Part shown: positions 1 through 7,717 of the stretch, piece after piece
Layout of the letters: the number at the start of each line of letters is the position of its first letter
Numbering within the stretch: position 1 is the stretch's first letter
DNA from: Paenibacillus radicis (ex Gao et al. 2016)
Lineage (GTDB): Bacteria > Bacillota > Bacilli > Paenibacillales > Paenibacillaceae
NCBI RefSeq assembly: GCF_014641555.1
Contig: NZ_BMHY01000001.1
Location: 1-64,000 of the forward strand
Reading direction: 5' to 3'
Length of the DNA stretch: 64,000 nucleotides
Notes under the pieces: model-generated
What the model was told of the DNA's origin: nothing
The model's database searches: none
What the model saw: the letters and a program-made list of their open reading frames with translations, nothing else
Position numbers and translations under genes: made by a program

Positions 1-117
1 GGCCGCCTTGAGCTCCGCCTGTACGATTGCCTTGAGAACGGCCGCCTTGAGCCCCGCCTGTACGATTGCCTTGAGAGCGGCCGCCTTGAGCCCCGCCGGT
101 CCTGTTACCTCGTTTCC
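1..117 (-). repeat. 39-bp tandem repeat inside the left-edge gene
   Basis: Three consecutive 39-bp units are visible (1-39, 40-78, 79-117). The first two are nearly identical and the third has diverged. Each encodes one 13-residue GNRTGGAQGGRSQ-type unit. The array continues beyond the window edge, so the copy number is unknown. Confidence 0.85.
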
Positions 118-151
118 CGCCGCTTCGGTTGTTTGCTTTTTTATGAGACAT
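1..151 (-). CDS. Repeat protein, CotG-like by position (partial, C-terminus off the left edge)
   Basis: The gene begins at an ATG (149-151 on the minus strand) preceded by a strong AAGGAGGAG site, and runs off the window after 50 codons. The product starts MSHKKANNRSGGKRGN and then repeats a 13-residue unit, GNRTGGAQGGRSQ, rich in Gly, Arg and Gln and without Cys or hydrophobic segments. It is divergent from the CotB-like gene at 429. In Bacillus subtilis, cotG is next to and divergent from cotB and is also built of basic 13-residue tandem repeats, although with a different Ser/Lys/His/Tyr sequence. I infer an analogous low-complexity spore coat protein. The GNRTGG motif also occurs in the tail of the neighbouring CotB-like protein, which supports a shared role. 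The C-terminus and any cotH lie outside the window. Confidence 0.6.
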   Translation of the reverse strand, partial: MSHKKANNRSGGKRGNRTGGAQGGRSQGNRTGGAQGGRSQGNRTGGAQGG

Positions 152-428
152 ATAATCTCCTCCTTATCTGGTTACTACAAGCTATGATCGAATTCTATTA
201 CTCGTATGGGTCATTCACTTAATCTCAAATAAATAGATAGTAATCTAGTACCCTGCATATCAGAGATACATATAGATATATTACATATCGTCTCCCATGA
301 CAGATGAACCCAATCAAGTATTGGAGGGATGCAAGCTTAGAAAGTAGAGAGGCATTGGTAGATTTCTATCGTTCTGAATGCTAGTTAGGCCGATCAATCA
401 AATACAAGATTACCGGAGGGATTTACTA

Positions 429-1220
429 ATGAGAAGTTTTTACCATCACCCGTTTGCAGGTCAATTCCAAATTCAAAGCAACGAGCACAAAAGCAATCAG
501 CACAAAAGCAACCAGCATAAAAGCGGCAATCAAAACAACAGCAATGACCGGGACTGCTTGAAAGACTTGGAAGGGAAAAACGTAAAGATCAATCGCGGAG
601 GACCTGAATCCTTCGAGGGCAAATTGCTTTCTGTTCAATCCGATTACCTCGTATTGCGTACGAAGCAAGGCATCGTCTATGCGGCTACCGAGCATATTAA
701 AAGCATCGCGGAAGAAGGAAACTGCCATAAGAGTGAAGGGCGCACTAATAACTTCATTAAAGCGGCAAACTTTAGAGGCGTTATCAGAGCGTTGAACCAA
801 GAGTTTGTTCAAGTGAACATGGGCGGACCTGAGAAGCAAGAGGGCTTCCTTGCTGAAATCTGCAGAGATTCGATTAAACTGGTGAATGGCAGACAAGTGG
901 TTCAAGTGTTAACTGATCACATCAAAACTATTAAAAAAGAAGGCAAGTCTTGCGGATCCCAAGGGAATCGTACGGGCGGAGCTAACGAAAACAACAATAA
1001 CAACAAAAGCGGCGGCAACAAAAACAAAAACGAAAACAAGAATGAAAACAAGAACGAGAACAAGAGCGAAAACAAAAATGAAAATAAAAGCAAAAATAAA
1101 AACGAAAACAAAAACCGCAGCAACAGCGGCGGCAACAATCGTACGGGGAACGCTCGTACTGGAGGAAACAACCGCACGGGCGGCAACCGCAAGTCTAACG
1201 GCAAAAAAACGGGCAAATAA
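429..1220 (+). CDS. CotB-like spore coat protein with a Lys/Asn/Glu tail
   Basis: Product of 263 residues. Two repeats of a beta-type domain carry the CotB hallmark: NRGGPES at about 55-61 and NMGGPEKQEG at about 130-139, each followed by a hydrophobic strand pattern and an HIK(S/T)I motif (89-93, 164-168). B. subtilis CotB has the same RGGPES/HIKSI repeats. From about residue 172 the protein turns into an Asn/Lys/Glu tail (KNEN repeats) ending in Gly-Asn-Arg-Thr-Gly-Gly motifs like those of the divergent neighbour. B. subtilis CotB instead has a Ser/Lys-rich tail. I chose the ATG at 429 because GGAGG lies nine bases upstream; an in-frame ATG at 378 has no ribosome binding site. Expected to be a spore outer-coat or surface component. 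Confidence 0.8.
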   Translation: MRSFYHHPFAGQFQIQSNEHKSNQHKSNQHKSGNQNNSNDRDCLKDLEGKNVKINRGGPESFEGKLLSVQSDYLVLRTKQGIVYAATEHIKSIAEEGNCHKSEGRTNNFIKAANFRGVIRALNQEFVQVNMGGPEKQEGFLAEICRDSIKLVNGRQVVQVLTDHIKTIKKEGKSCGSQGNRTGGANENNNNNKSGGNKNKNENKNENKNENKSENKNENKSKNKNENKNRSNSGGNNRTGNARTGGNNRTGGNRKSNGKKTGK

Positions 1221-1321
1221 CTTGGATTGCAAAGTGGAGTCCGGGCTCGGCATTAGCCGACGCCCGGTTCTCCTATCTTTGCGATGCAAGCGATCGATTC
1301 GGATGAAAGGAGGTTGATCGC

Positions 1322-1987
1322 ATGAAAAACCGGCATCCGCTGCTCGAAAGGCAGGTTGAATTAGAAATCTCCGGGAAAATGACGCCAATCCGCGGCAAGC
1401 TTATTGAATGCGGCCCGGACATTCTCGTTCTTCACAACGGGGTTCAGTTTCTTTATGTGCCATTGATCCATTTGCAGCAATTAAGACTCTCCTCTCAGGG
1501 GGAAGGAACGTTTGAAACGCCCGAGAATCCTTTCGAACCTATTAGTGATCCGATTTCGTATCGGAAAATATTAATGAACGCCAAAGGGATGTTCTCCGAA
1601 ATTTATATAACCGGCAATCAGTCTATTCATGGATACGTAACGACGGTTATGAATGATTTCTTCGTTTTTTACTCCCCTGTATACCATACCGTCGTCATTT
1701 CACTCCATCACTTGAAATATTTGATTCCATACAACCCGAACTCGACGCCATACACTTTGACTGCGGAGCAATTTCCATTGAAGCCTTCACCCCTCACGCT
1801 TGCGCGCACGTTCGATCAACAACTGAGGAAATTAATTGGCGAGTTCGTCGTGCTCGATCTTGGGGAGAATCCAAATAAGACAGGCGTGCTTAAAAATGTC
1901 GATCAAAGTATGATTGAGCTGGCAAATGCGAGCGGGAACAGTGTTTATCTCCATTTTGACCATGTCAAAACGGTTCATGTTCCTTAG
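1322..1987 (+). CDS. CotB-type / DUF2642-like spore coat protein
   Basis: Product of 221 residues, start supported by AAAGGAGG about 12 bases upstream. The first 60 residues (Gly-Lys-Leu-Ile-Glu-Cys ... Leu-Tyr-Val-Pro ... His-Leu-Gln-Gln-Leu) follow the same small beta-domain pattern as the CotB-like protein just upstream. A second and third copy can be traced around residues 75-135 and 165-220, the last ending in HFDHVKTVHV, close to the HIKSI motif. There is no low-complexity tail and no signal peptide. The gene lies 101 bases after the CotB-like gene in the same direction, so co-transcription is likely. The family assignment rests on pattern similarity and is less certain than for its neighbour. 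Confidence 0.6.
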   Translation: MKNRHPLLERQVELEISGKMTPIRGKLIECGPDILVLHNGVQFLYVPLIHLQQLRLSSQGEGTFETPENPFEPISDPISYRKILMNAKGMFSEIYITGNQSIHGYVTTVMNDFFVFYSPVYHTVVISLHHLKYLIPYNPNSTPYTLTAEQFPLKPSPLTLARTFDQQLRKLIGEFVVLDLGENPNKTGVLKNVDQSMIELANASGNSVYLHFDHVKTVHVP

Positions 1988-1990
1988 GCA

Positions 1991-2040
1991 AAATACGTCC
2001 TTTCTACTTGCCTCACGGCATGTCGGAGGGCGTTTTTTGT
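1991..2040 (+). terminator. Rho-independent terminator after the CotB-type genes
   Basis: ACGTCCT (1995-2001) pairs with AGGGCGT (2027-2033), including one G-U pair, and is followed by TTTTTTG. It separates the coat genes from the ger operon. Confidence 0.7.
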
Positions 2041-2105
2041 TTGCCTTTCCCGATGCATGACTTTTCTAATCAAGGGGAAAACTGGATCGAAAGGATGTGA
2101 CTGCT

Positions 2106-3221
2106 ATGGAGCCAACCGCCCTCAAACCTTTTTCTTTATGGCCAGTTGTCATGATGACACTGCTGTCAGTCGGACTCGTCAATCACGTTATTGTCGTTCC
2201 CTTGCTGCTTGATGCGGCGAAGCGCGACGCCTGGTTAAGCGTTCCAGTCGCTTTAATTGTTGCCTTGCCCGTCGTTGCCTTGCCGTTGCATCGAGTTTTG
2301 ATCAAGCTTAATGGCGAACGGATTGACACCTGGTTGAAAAGACGCATGCCGCGTTTTTTCGCTTGGCTGCTAATTGTCTTTTTTATTGCGATATCTTTGC
2401 TTGTCGCTTTCGGCACCATGGTCGATGTTGTCAGGTGGACGTCGGCTACCTATTTGCCTGACACGCCGCAGCTCATCGTTTGCTGCATTTTTGGCGGGCT
2501 TTGCTTATACGCGGCCGTCTCCGGCCTGCGGGCGATCGCTTATATTTCCTGCATTTTGCTTCCTGTCGTCGTGCTGCTGGGCGACTTTGTCATGTCCGCC
2601 AACATGCCGGCCAAAGATTATCATTACTTGCTGCCCATGCTGGAAAATGGATTCTCCCCGGTGCTTCGAGGCGCGCTCAACAGCTTAACTTCGTTTATGG
2701 AAATTACGTTTCTTCTGCTCATCCAGCATCACTTCAAAAGCCGGTTCAAAGCATGGCATCTTATGCTGTTGACAGTTGTACTTGGCCTTCTTACATTGGG
2801 GCCGACTATCGGAGCCATTACGGAATTTGGACCGGAAGAGGCATCCAATATGCGTTACCCTGCTTATTCGCAGTGGCGCATGGTTAAAATCGGCGATTAC
2901 TTTGAGCATGTCGACTTTTTTGCCGTTTTTCAGTGGCTGTCCGGCGCTTTTATCCGCATCGCTGTTCCCATATACATAGTGAATGAATTAGGTCCCTTCA
3001 GACGTTTGAAGCGGCAATGGATCGGAATGTCCGTTGCTGCGGTGCTCATCGTAACAGGCACTTATGTGATGCTTAAGCATATGCGTTATTACCGGGCGAT
3101 GCTGGAATTTTATTTTTCCTTTGCGTGGATAGCCTTGCTTGCAGTATTGCTGCTCCTCTGGGCTATACCTGCCAAGGCGGACAGGAAGAAAGCCATTTCG
3201 ACAGGAGGCCGGAGAAGATGA
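2106..3221 (+). CDS. Spore germination permease, GerB family (GerAB-type)
   Basis: Product of 371 residues made almost entirely of about ten hydrophobic segments, ending in a short basic tail. This is the fold of the GerAB/GerKB/YndE amino-acid-permease-like B subunit, which binds germinant in the spore inner membrane. It opens a gerB-gerA-gerC operon: its TGA overlaps the ATG of the A subunit (ATGA at 3218-3221). I chose the ATG at 2106 because AAAGGA sits ten bases upstream; a GTG at 2097 directly abuts that site and is less likely. The ligand cannot be read from the sequence. Confidence 0.85.
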   Translation: MEPTALKPFSLWPVVMMTLLSVGLVNHVIVVPLLLDAAKRDAWLSVPVALIVALPVVALPLHRVLIKLNGERIDTWLKRRMPRFFAWLLIVFFIAISLLVAFGTMVDVVRWTSATYLPDTPQLIVCCIFGGLCLYAAVSGLRAIAYISCILLPVVVLLGDFVMSANMPAKDYHYLLPMLENGFSPVLRGALNSLTSFMEITFLLLIQHHFKSRFKAWHLMLLTVVLGLLTLGPTIGAITEFGPEEASNMRYPAYSQWRMVKIGDYFEHVDFFAVFQWLSGAFIRIAVPIYIVNELGPFRRLKRQWIGMSVAAVLIVTGTYVMLKHMRYYRAMLEFYFSFAWIALLAVLLLLWAIPAKADRKKAISTGGRRR

Positions 3222-4669
3222 GCGAAGGATGGACGGGAGAAGGAACAAAGCTGCATGACATCATGCTCACGTTAAAGGATTCCGAGGATGTCCTTATTCA
3301 GGATTTCATGACGGATGGCGAGCGGCGGCATAAGTTCAAAATTGTTAGCTGCGGTGGCATGGTGGACATGCAAACGCTGTTTATTGCTTTGCCGCCCAAT
3401 TTGGACCGGATTGCAATGTGGATTGAGGAAGGGAGAAAATCCGAAGAAGACGATTCGGATGATTTCAAATGGTCAGCCGGCGTTATCGGAATGCGTTTAC
3501 CGCTTAGCAGCGATAAAGATGTTGAGGGTTTGTATACCTCGTTGTTTTCGGGAAGTGTCATAGCCGTCCATAACGAAAGCGGAATGGTGTTCGGATTTGA
3601 TTTGTCTGACCAGCCGGGAAGACAGCCCGAGGAGTCGACAATGGAGCTGTCGCTTAAAGGACCGAGGGACGGTTTTATTGAAAAGATTGGTACGAACATT
3701 GCATTAGTCAGAAAAAGGCTCCGCACGCCTGATCTGCATTGCCAATATTGGTCGATCGGCAGAGAGACGCACACCGAGGTTGCACTATTGCATATCAAGG
3801 GCAAAGCGGAGCCTGGTCTTGTCGAGGAGGCCAGGAGGCGTCTGCACAATATCGATATTGAAGCACTGAACAGTGCTTCACAGCTGGAAGATTTAATTTC
3901 CGACCGGCCGTATTCCTTATTCCCGCTTGTCGAGTACATCGGGCGTCCCGACTATGTGGTGCAATCGCTTTTGAAAGGCAAAGTAGCTTTTCTCGTCGAC
4001 GGTTCGCCTTCCGCGATTATCGCACCAGCGAATTTGCTGCTGCTGACCAAATCGCCGGAGGATTTCCATTTGCCGTATTACTTCGTGTCGCTTGAACGGC
4101 TGCTGCGCATTGCAGGTTTGATTCTCGCACTTTGTCTGCCCGGATTTTGGGTGTCGCTATCCGCCTTTAACATTGATCAGATCCCTTTTACACTGCTGGC
4201 GACCGTTACAATATCCCGCATCGGGCTGCCTATGTCGGCAACGATGGAAATGTTTCTTATGCTGACCATATTTGAGCTGTTCAGAGAAGCAGGCGTTCGT
4301 CTTCCGAGAGCTGTAGGACAGACCGTATCGGTTGTCGGAGGACTGATCGTCGGCGATGCAGCGATTAGTGCGGGATTGACATCTCCAACTATGCTAGTGT
4401 CTGCGGCGATAACGGCGGTGGCCACCTTTACGCTCGTCAATCAGTCGCTGAGCGGAACGGTGAGTATTTTGAGGTTCGCTATTCTTGCCTTGTCTTCGAT
4501 GTTTGGCATTTTTGGTTTTTTTGTCAGCGTATTTGCCACCTTAACCTATCTGTGCTCGCTGGAATCCTTCGGCAGGCCTTATATGGCGCCTGTTGCACCG
4601 ATAAGCTGGAAATCGCTAATTCCAGCGATTTTGATCAGGCCGTTTAAAGCTCAGGCCAAGGAGGAGTAG
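3218..4669 (+). CDS. Spore germination protein, GerA family (GerAA-type)
   Basis: Product of 483 residues. The N-terminal ~280 residues are a soluble domain containing a YSLFPLVEYIGRPD-like stretch, followed by four or five membrane segments (about 285-465) that include a LPRAVGQTVSVVGGLIVGDA segment, a core signature of GerA/GerKA/SpoVAF proteins. The GerA family forms a ligand-gated channel in the inner spore membrane together with the B and C subunits. GGAGG lies ten bases before the ATG at 3218, and the start overlaps the stop of the B subunit, so translation is probably coupled. Acidic residues are frequent near residues 70-85. Confidence 0.9.
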   Translation: MSEGWTGEGTKLHDIMLTLKDSEDVLIQDFMTDGERRHKFKIVSCGGMVDMQTLFIALPPNLDRIAMWIEEGRKSEEDDSDDFKWSAGVIGMRLPLSSDKDVEGLYTSLFSGSVIAVHNESGMVFGFDLSDQPGRQPEESTMELSLKGPRDGFIEKIGTNIALVRKRLRTPDLHCQYWSIGRETHTEVALLHIKGKAEPGLVEEARRRLHNIDIEALNSASQLEDLISDRPYSLFPLVEYIGRPDYVVQSLLKGKVAFLVDGSPSAIIAPANLLLLTKSPEDFHLPYYFVSLERLLRIAGLILALCLPGFWVSLSAFNIDQIPFTLLATVTISRIGLPMSATMEMFLMLTIFELFREAGVRLPRAVGQTVSVVGGLIVGDAAISAGLTSPTMLVSAAITAVATFTLVNQSLSGTVSILRFAILALSSMFGIFGFFVSVFATLTYLCSLESFGRPYMAPVAPISWKSLIPAILIRPFKAQAKEE

Positions 4670-4670
4670 C

Positions 4671-5837
4671 ATGGCTGCAACAACCCTTTGGCGAAAATCA
4701 TCCGTTAAAGCTCCTCTGCTGCTAAAGCTTGTTTTACCTTTAACGATACTCTTTACTGCCACAGGCTGCTGGGATGAGGTTGATCTGCAAAAGGTCAGCT
4801 ATGCAGCTGCGCTCGGCATTGATTATGTCGATGACAATTATGTGGTATATACGCAGCTGTTGTCGTTTGATTCTATCGCCAAGCGGGAAACTAGTGCAGC
4901 CAGCGAGAAGCCGATTTGGATCGGAGCGAAAAAAGGTGATACCCCGCTTGGCGCCTTGTTTAACTTGATGAATACCTCGCAATACAATCTGAGTATGGAT
5001 CATCTAAAAACGATTGTCATTCATGAGAGGGCCTTTGCACATGTGAAGACGATTCTGGATGGAATTAACCGCATGAGGGCAACACGTTATACAACTTATA
5101 TCTATGGCACACAAGAGGATCTGGAGAAGCTGTTCACCATCGACAATTTTTTCTCCTCCTCTCCGTTGAACAGCATACTGTACAGCCCGCAAATTACTCA
5201 CCGGGAGAACAGCTTTGTCTTGCCGATGAGAATGCAGGATGTAGTGAGGCAAGGATTGGAGCCGGGCATGACGACTCTTTTGCCAAGTATAAGAACGAGC
5301 AATACGGAATGGAAGAATGACGGAAAGCAGATGGATCTGGACGTAATCGATGGTGTATTTGCCTTCAAAAACTCGCGGTTTGCCGGGTTTTTGCCGCGGA
5401 AGGAAATCTCTGGTCTCGCTTGGGGGACTGAAGGCTTCGAGCGTACAATTGTCTCTGTAACTCCAAAAGAGAATCAAGAAGCTACAGTAATCATCGACAA
5501 TAGCAAAATGAATGTAACGTGGGATCCGCAAACCTCCATTTTCCATCTCCAGACGAATATGCAAGGGCATATCGTCGAGTGGGATACGGATGTAGACCGG
5601 GTTCAATTTGTAAAGATGGTGGAGGAGAAAGTAAAGAAAGAGATAAGAGCGACTATTGTGAAGGGGCAGGAGATCGGCGTTGATGTGTACCCGCTGGAGC
5701 ATGTTTTGTATCGTTATCACCTCAAGCAATGGAAGGAAATTCGAAAGAAGGGCGTATGGAAGCCGAGCATCGACGAGATAAGAATCGATGTGAATTTTAC
5801 ACTGAAATATTCCGGCGAAGTTGAGGTTTTCAAATAA
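4671..5837 (+). CDS. Spore germination lipoprotein, Ger(x)C family
   Basis: Product of 388 residues with a basic N-terminus, a hydrophobic signal segment and the lipobox TATGC ending at Cys33, immediately followed by WDE. The sequence CWDEVDL after the lipid cysteine is typical of Ger(x)C lipoproteins (GerAC, GerKC), which are anchored to the outer face of the inner spore membrane and are needed for receptor function. The gene starts one base after the gerA stop, with its AAGGAGG inside the end of gerA. Subunit order here is B-A-C, whereas the B. subtilis gerA operon is A-B-C. Confidence 0.9.
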   Translation: MAATTLWRKSSVKAPLLLKLVLPLTILFTATGCWDEVDLQKVSYAAALGIDYVDDNYVVYTQLLSFDSIAKRETSAASEKPIWIGAKKGDTPLGALFNLMNTSQYNLSMDHLKTIVIHERAFAHVKTILDGINRMRATRYTTYIYGTQEDLEKLFTIDNFFSSSPLNSILYSPQITHRENSFVLPMRMQDVVRQGLEPGMTTLLPSIRTSNTEWKNDGKQMDLDVIDGVFAFKNSRFAGFLPRKEISGLAWGTEGFERTIVSVTPKENQEATVIIDNSKMNVTWDPQTSIFHLQTNMQGHIVEWDTDVDRVQFVKMVEEKVKKEIRATIVKGQEIGVDVYPLEHVLYRYHLKQWKEIRKKGVWKPSIDEIRIDVNFTLKYSGEVEVFK

Positions 5838-5918
5838 GCCGGGCGCATACATAAATGTGGAAGATAGCGCGGATAATACGTAATGGCTTGGCATTACAGG
5901 AAGAAGGAGGAGAGGAAA

Positions 5919-6143
5919 TTGTTACAACCAATTACTGCGAAAGAACTGGAGTATATTGCAGATTCCTTGTCCAATGAAGACTTGCTGATGAAGCAGAATG
6001 CCCTTCTGGCTGCTTCGGCCAGCAATCAGTCATTGCGGCAAATCGGTCAGCAAATGCTTCATACACATCAGCAGCATTACCAAACGCTGATGCAATCGTT
6101 TCAGCAGCATCAATCCATAGCGCCCACTCAGCCACAGCAATAA
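5919..6143 (+). CDS. Small helical spore-coat-type protein
   Basis: I take the TTG at 5919 as start because AAGGAGGAGAGG lies just upstream; an ATG at 5883 in the same frame has no such site. The resulting 74-residue product is Gln- and His-rich at its C-terminus and predicted helical. Its motif, LSNEDLLMKQNALLAA, resembles small partners found beside CotF-like genes in spore formers. It is followed 17 bases later by the CotF-like gene and probably forms an operon with it. No enzymatic motif is present. Confidence 0.6.
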   Translation: MLQPITAKELEYIADSLSNEDLLMKQNALLAASASNQSLRQIGQQMLHTHQQHYQTLMQSFQQHQSIAPTQPQQ

Positions 6144-6160
6144 TAAAGGAGGATGACGAC

Positions 6161-6568
6161 ATGTATCAGCAACAACAACAGCAGCAGCAAGCGTTGCCGG
6201 ACGAGGATCTGGCTTATACGGTATTGTCTGATCTAAAGCGTGTCGTTCGCGAATATGCGACCGCTGCGACGGAATCGACATGTCCGACGGTACGCCAAAT
6301 GTTCACGAATTTGCTCAATAGCACGCTGAAAATGCAAGGCGATCTGTTCCAAGCGATGCAGGCACAGAACATGTACAGCACCGCTTCTCCTGCCTTGCGC
6401 CAGGAGCTGGACAAGCAGATTAAGGAATACTCGCAGACGCAGCAAAAAACGTCGCAATGGCTGCAGCAGCGCCTGAGCGGTTCACAGCAAGGCTTCGGCT
6501 CGTTTGCGCCATATCAGCAACAGTCGCAGCAGCATCAAGCGAACCAGCACCAGCCTTACTATAGCTAA
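6161..6568 (+). CDS. CotF-family spore coat protein
   Basis: Product of 135 residues with AAAGGAGGATGA upstream. Poly-Gln at residues 3-10 is followed by a helical domain: LPDEDLAYTVLSDLKRVVRE ... TCPTVRQMFTNLLNSTLKMQ. This matches the CotF domain (DLxYxxLxDxKxxxxx...E...P.lrq...). A Gln/Ser-rich tail ends in HQPYYS. CotF-domain proteins are coat-associated in Bacillus. The gene closes a two-gene unit with the small protein upstream. Confidence 0.8.
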   Translation: MYQQQQQQQQALPDEDLAYTVLSDLKRVVREYATAATESTCPTVRQMFTNLLNSTLKMQGDLFQAMQAQNMYSTASPALRQELDKQIKEYSQTQQKTSQWLQQRLSGSQQGFGSFAPYQQQSQQHQANQHQPYYS

Positions 6569-6587
6569 GACCTTGCAAAAGGCTTTG

Positions 6588-6622
6588 GGCTGTCGAGAAT
6601 GTTTCGGCAGCCTTCTTTGATT
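6588..6622 (+). terminator. Terminator-type hairpin after the CotF-like gene
   Basis: GGCTGTCGA (6588-6596) pairs with TTCGGCAGCC (6603-6612), followed by TTCTTTGATTT. Nearly the same hairpin recurs at 13307 and 49760. Confidence 0.65.
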
Positions 6623-7211
6623 TATATGTGGCAATTTTATGCGTTCATACCTCGGGCCCGCTGCGCGTTTCGGTTCGTGCTGCCATTCTTGATTCTAGAT
6701 TCTTCATCGTATACACGATGAGAAAGGCATAGAATCGGCGAAAAGTCATCCCGAACTCGAAACGCTCCGCTTCCTCTAAATATCGCATATATCGCACAAT
6801 ACATACTGTACAAAAATTCAATCTGTAGTATCGGGCTGGCCGCGTTAGCAAACGACTTTGCTCGTGATTTGACCTTTTAACGAACCGGCTTCGCTATTTA
6901 GCGAAGAGGGCTTCGCAAATTTTACGCAGAACGGGTGGATTTAAGCTGTTGTGCGGCATTAACGAAGAGAATTTCGCTGTTGGAGAAGCTAGGTTCTCGA
7001 ATAGCGAAATTTAGTTCGTTGCAGCCTTTGCTGTGGTGATTTAATGCTCTTATAGCGAACTTTGATTCGCTCTTTAGCGAGGCAGGTTCGCTATAGGCCA
7101 AAGCTGCAGTCTGAGGCTCCATTGGGATCTTTTGTTTTTTTCTTTGCAGGAAGTTTCAATTCGTTGTAAAATATTTTTTATAACTACAGGCGCGTTGGAA
7201 GGAGTAGGGCG
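6623..7211. repeat. Gene-free stretch with clustered TTCGCTA / TAGCGAA motifs
   Basis: I see no supportable gene between the terminator and the Lrp-type gene. From about 6880 to 7100, short forms of TTCGCTA and its complement TAGCGAA recur, several as inverted pairs: TTCGCTATTTAGCGAA (6890-6905), ATTTCGCT (6971-6978), ATAGCGAAAT (7001-7010), TATAGCGAAC (7051-7060), ATTCGCTCTTTAGCGA (7065-7080) and TTCGCTATA (7087-7095). They could form alternative hairpins in the leader of the following operon, or be remnants of an intergenic repeat family. Confidence 0.6.
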
Positions 7212-7703
7212 ATGAACGAACTGCAATTGAAAGTGCTTGAACTGCTTAAGGAAGACGCTAGACGGGACGCGGAGCTGATCGCGACGATGCTGGACCGTTC
7301 GATTGAAGAGATCAAGCAAGTAATCGCTGAGCTCGAGAGCGACCATATCATCGTGAAATACGCGACAGTGGTCAATTGGAGCAAGGTCGACGACGAAAAG
7401 GTGACCGCGCTGATTGAGGTACAAATTACGCCGGAACGCGGACGCGGATTCGAAGGCATTGCCGAGCGTATTTATTTATATCCGGAAGTGAAATCGGTTT
7501 ATTTGATGTCAGGCGCATATGATCTATTAGTGGAGATCGAGGGTAAAAACTTGAAGGAAGTTGCCTCGTTCGTATCGAATAAATTGTCTCCAATCGACAA
7601 GGTGCTGTCGACGAAGACGAACTTTATTTTGAAAAAATACAAACAAGACGGCATTATCTTCGAGGAGCATGAAGATGACCATCGTTTGATTATTTCGCCG
7701 TAA
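7212..7703 (+). CDS. alaR: Lrp/AsnC-family regulator, AlaR (YugG)-like
   Basis: Product of 163 residues, start supported by GGAAGGAG eight bases upstream. Residues 1-55 form an AsnC-type winged helix (LKVLELLKEDARRDAELIAT), and residues 65-145 form the RAM effector-binding domain (VTALIEVQIT ... VYLMSGAYDLLVEIEG). The gene directly precedes an aminotransferase. The same regulator-aminotransferase pair exists in B. subtilis as yugG-yugH, also named alaR-alaT, where the regulator activates the operon. Orthology is inferred from family and gene order. Confidence 0.75.
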   Translation: MNELQLKVLELLKEDARRDAELIATMLDRSIEEIKQVIAELESDHIIVKYATVVNWSKVDDEKVTALIEVQITPERGRGFEGIAERIYLYPEVKSVYLMSGAYDLLVEIEGKNLKEVASFVSNKLSPIDKVLSTKTNFILKKYKQDGIIFEEHEDDHRLIISP

Positions 7704-7717
7704 GATGGGTGATGGCT

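Noticed and set aside
378-428. Earlier ATG start for the CotB-like gene
   Set aside because: No ribosome binding site precedes it, whereas GGAGG is correctly placed before the ATG at 429.
917-1216. Hydrophobic minus-strand frames opposite the CotB-like tail
   Set aside because: They are the complement of the AAC/AAA-rich Asn-Lys tail, which gives Phe and Leu runs on the other strand. No start signals are present.
6802-6810. CATACTGTA, a sigma-K-like -10 element
   Set aside because: The -35 AC is not at the right distance, and no gene starts within a suitable distance on that strand.
6645-6851. Minus-strand open frame with product containing MRYLEEAERFEFGMTFRRFYAF
   Set aside because: It reads somewhat protein-like, but there is no ribosome binding site before any candidate start and no recognised family. 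It overlaps a repeat-containing spacer.
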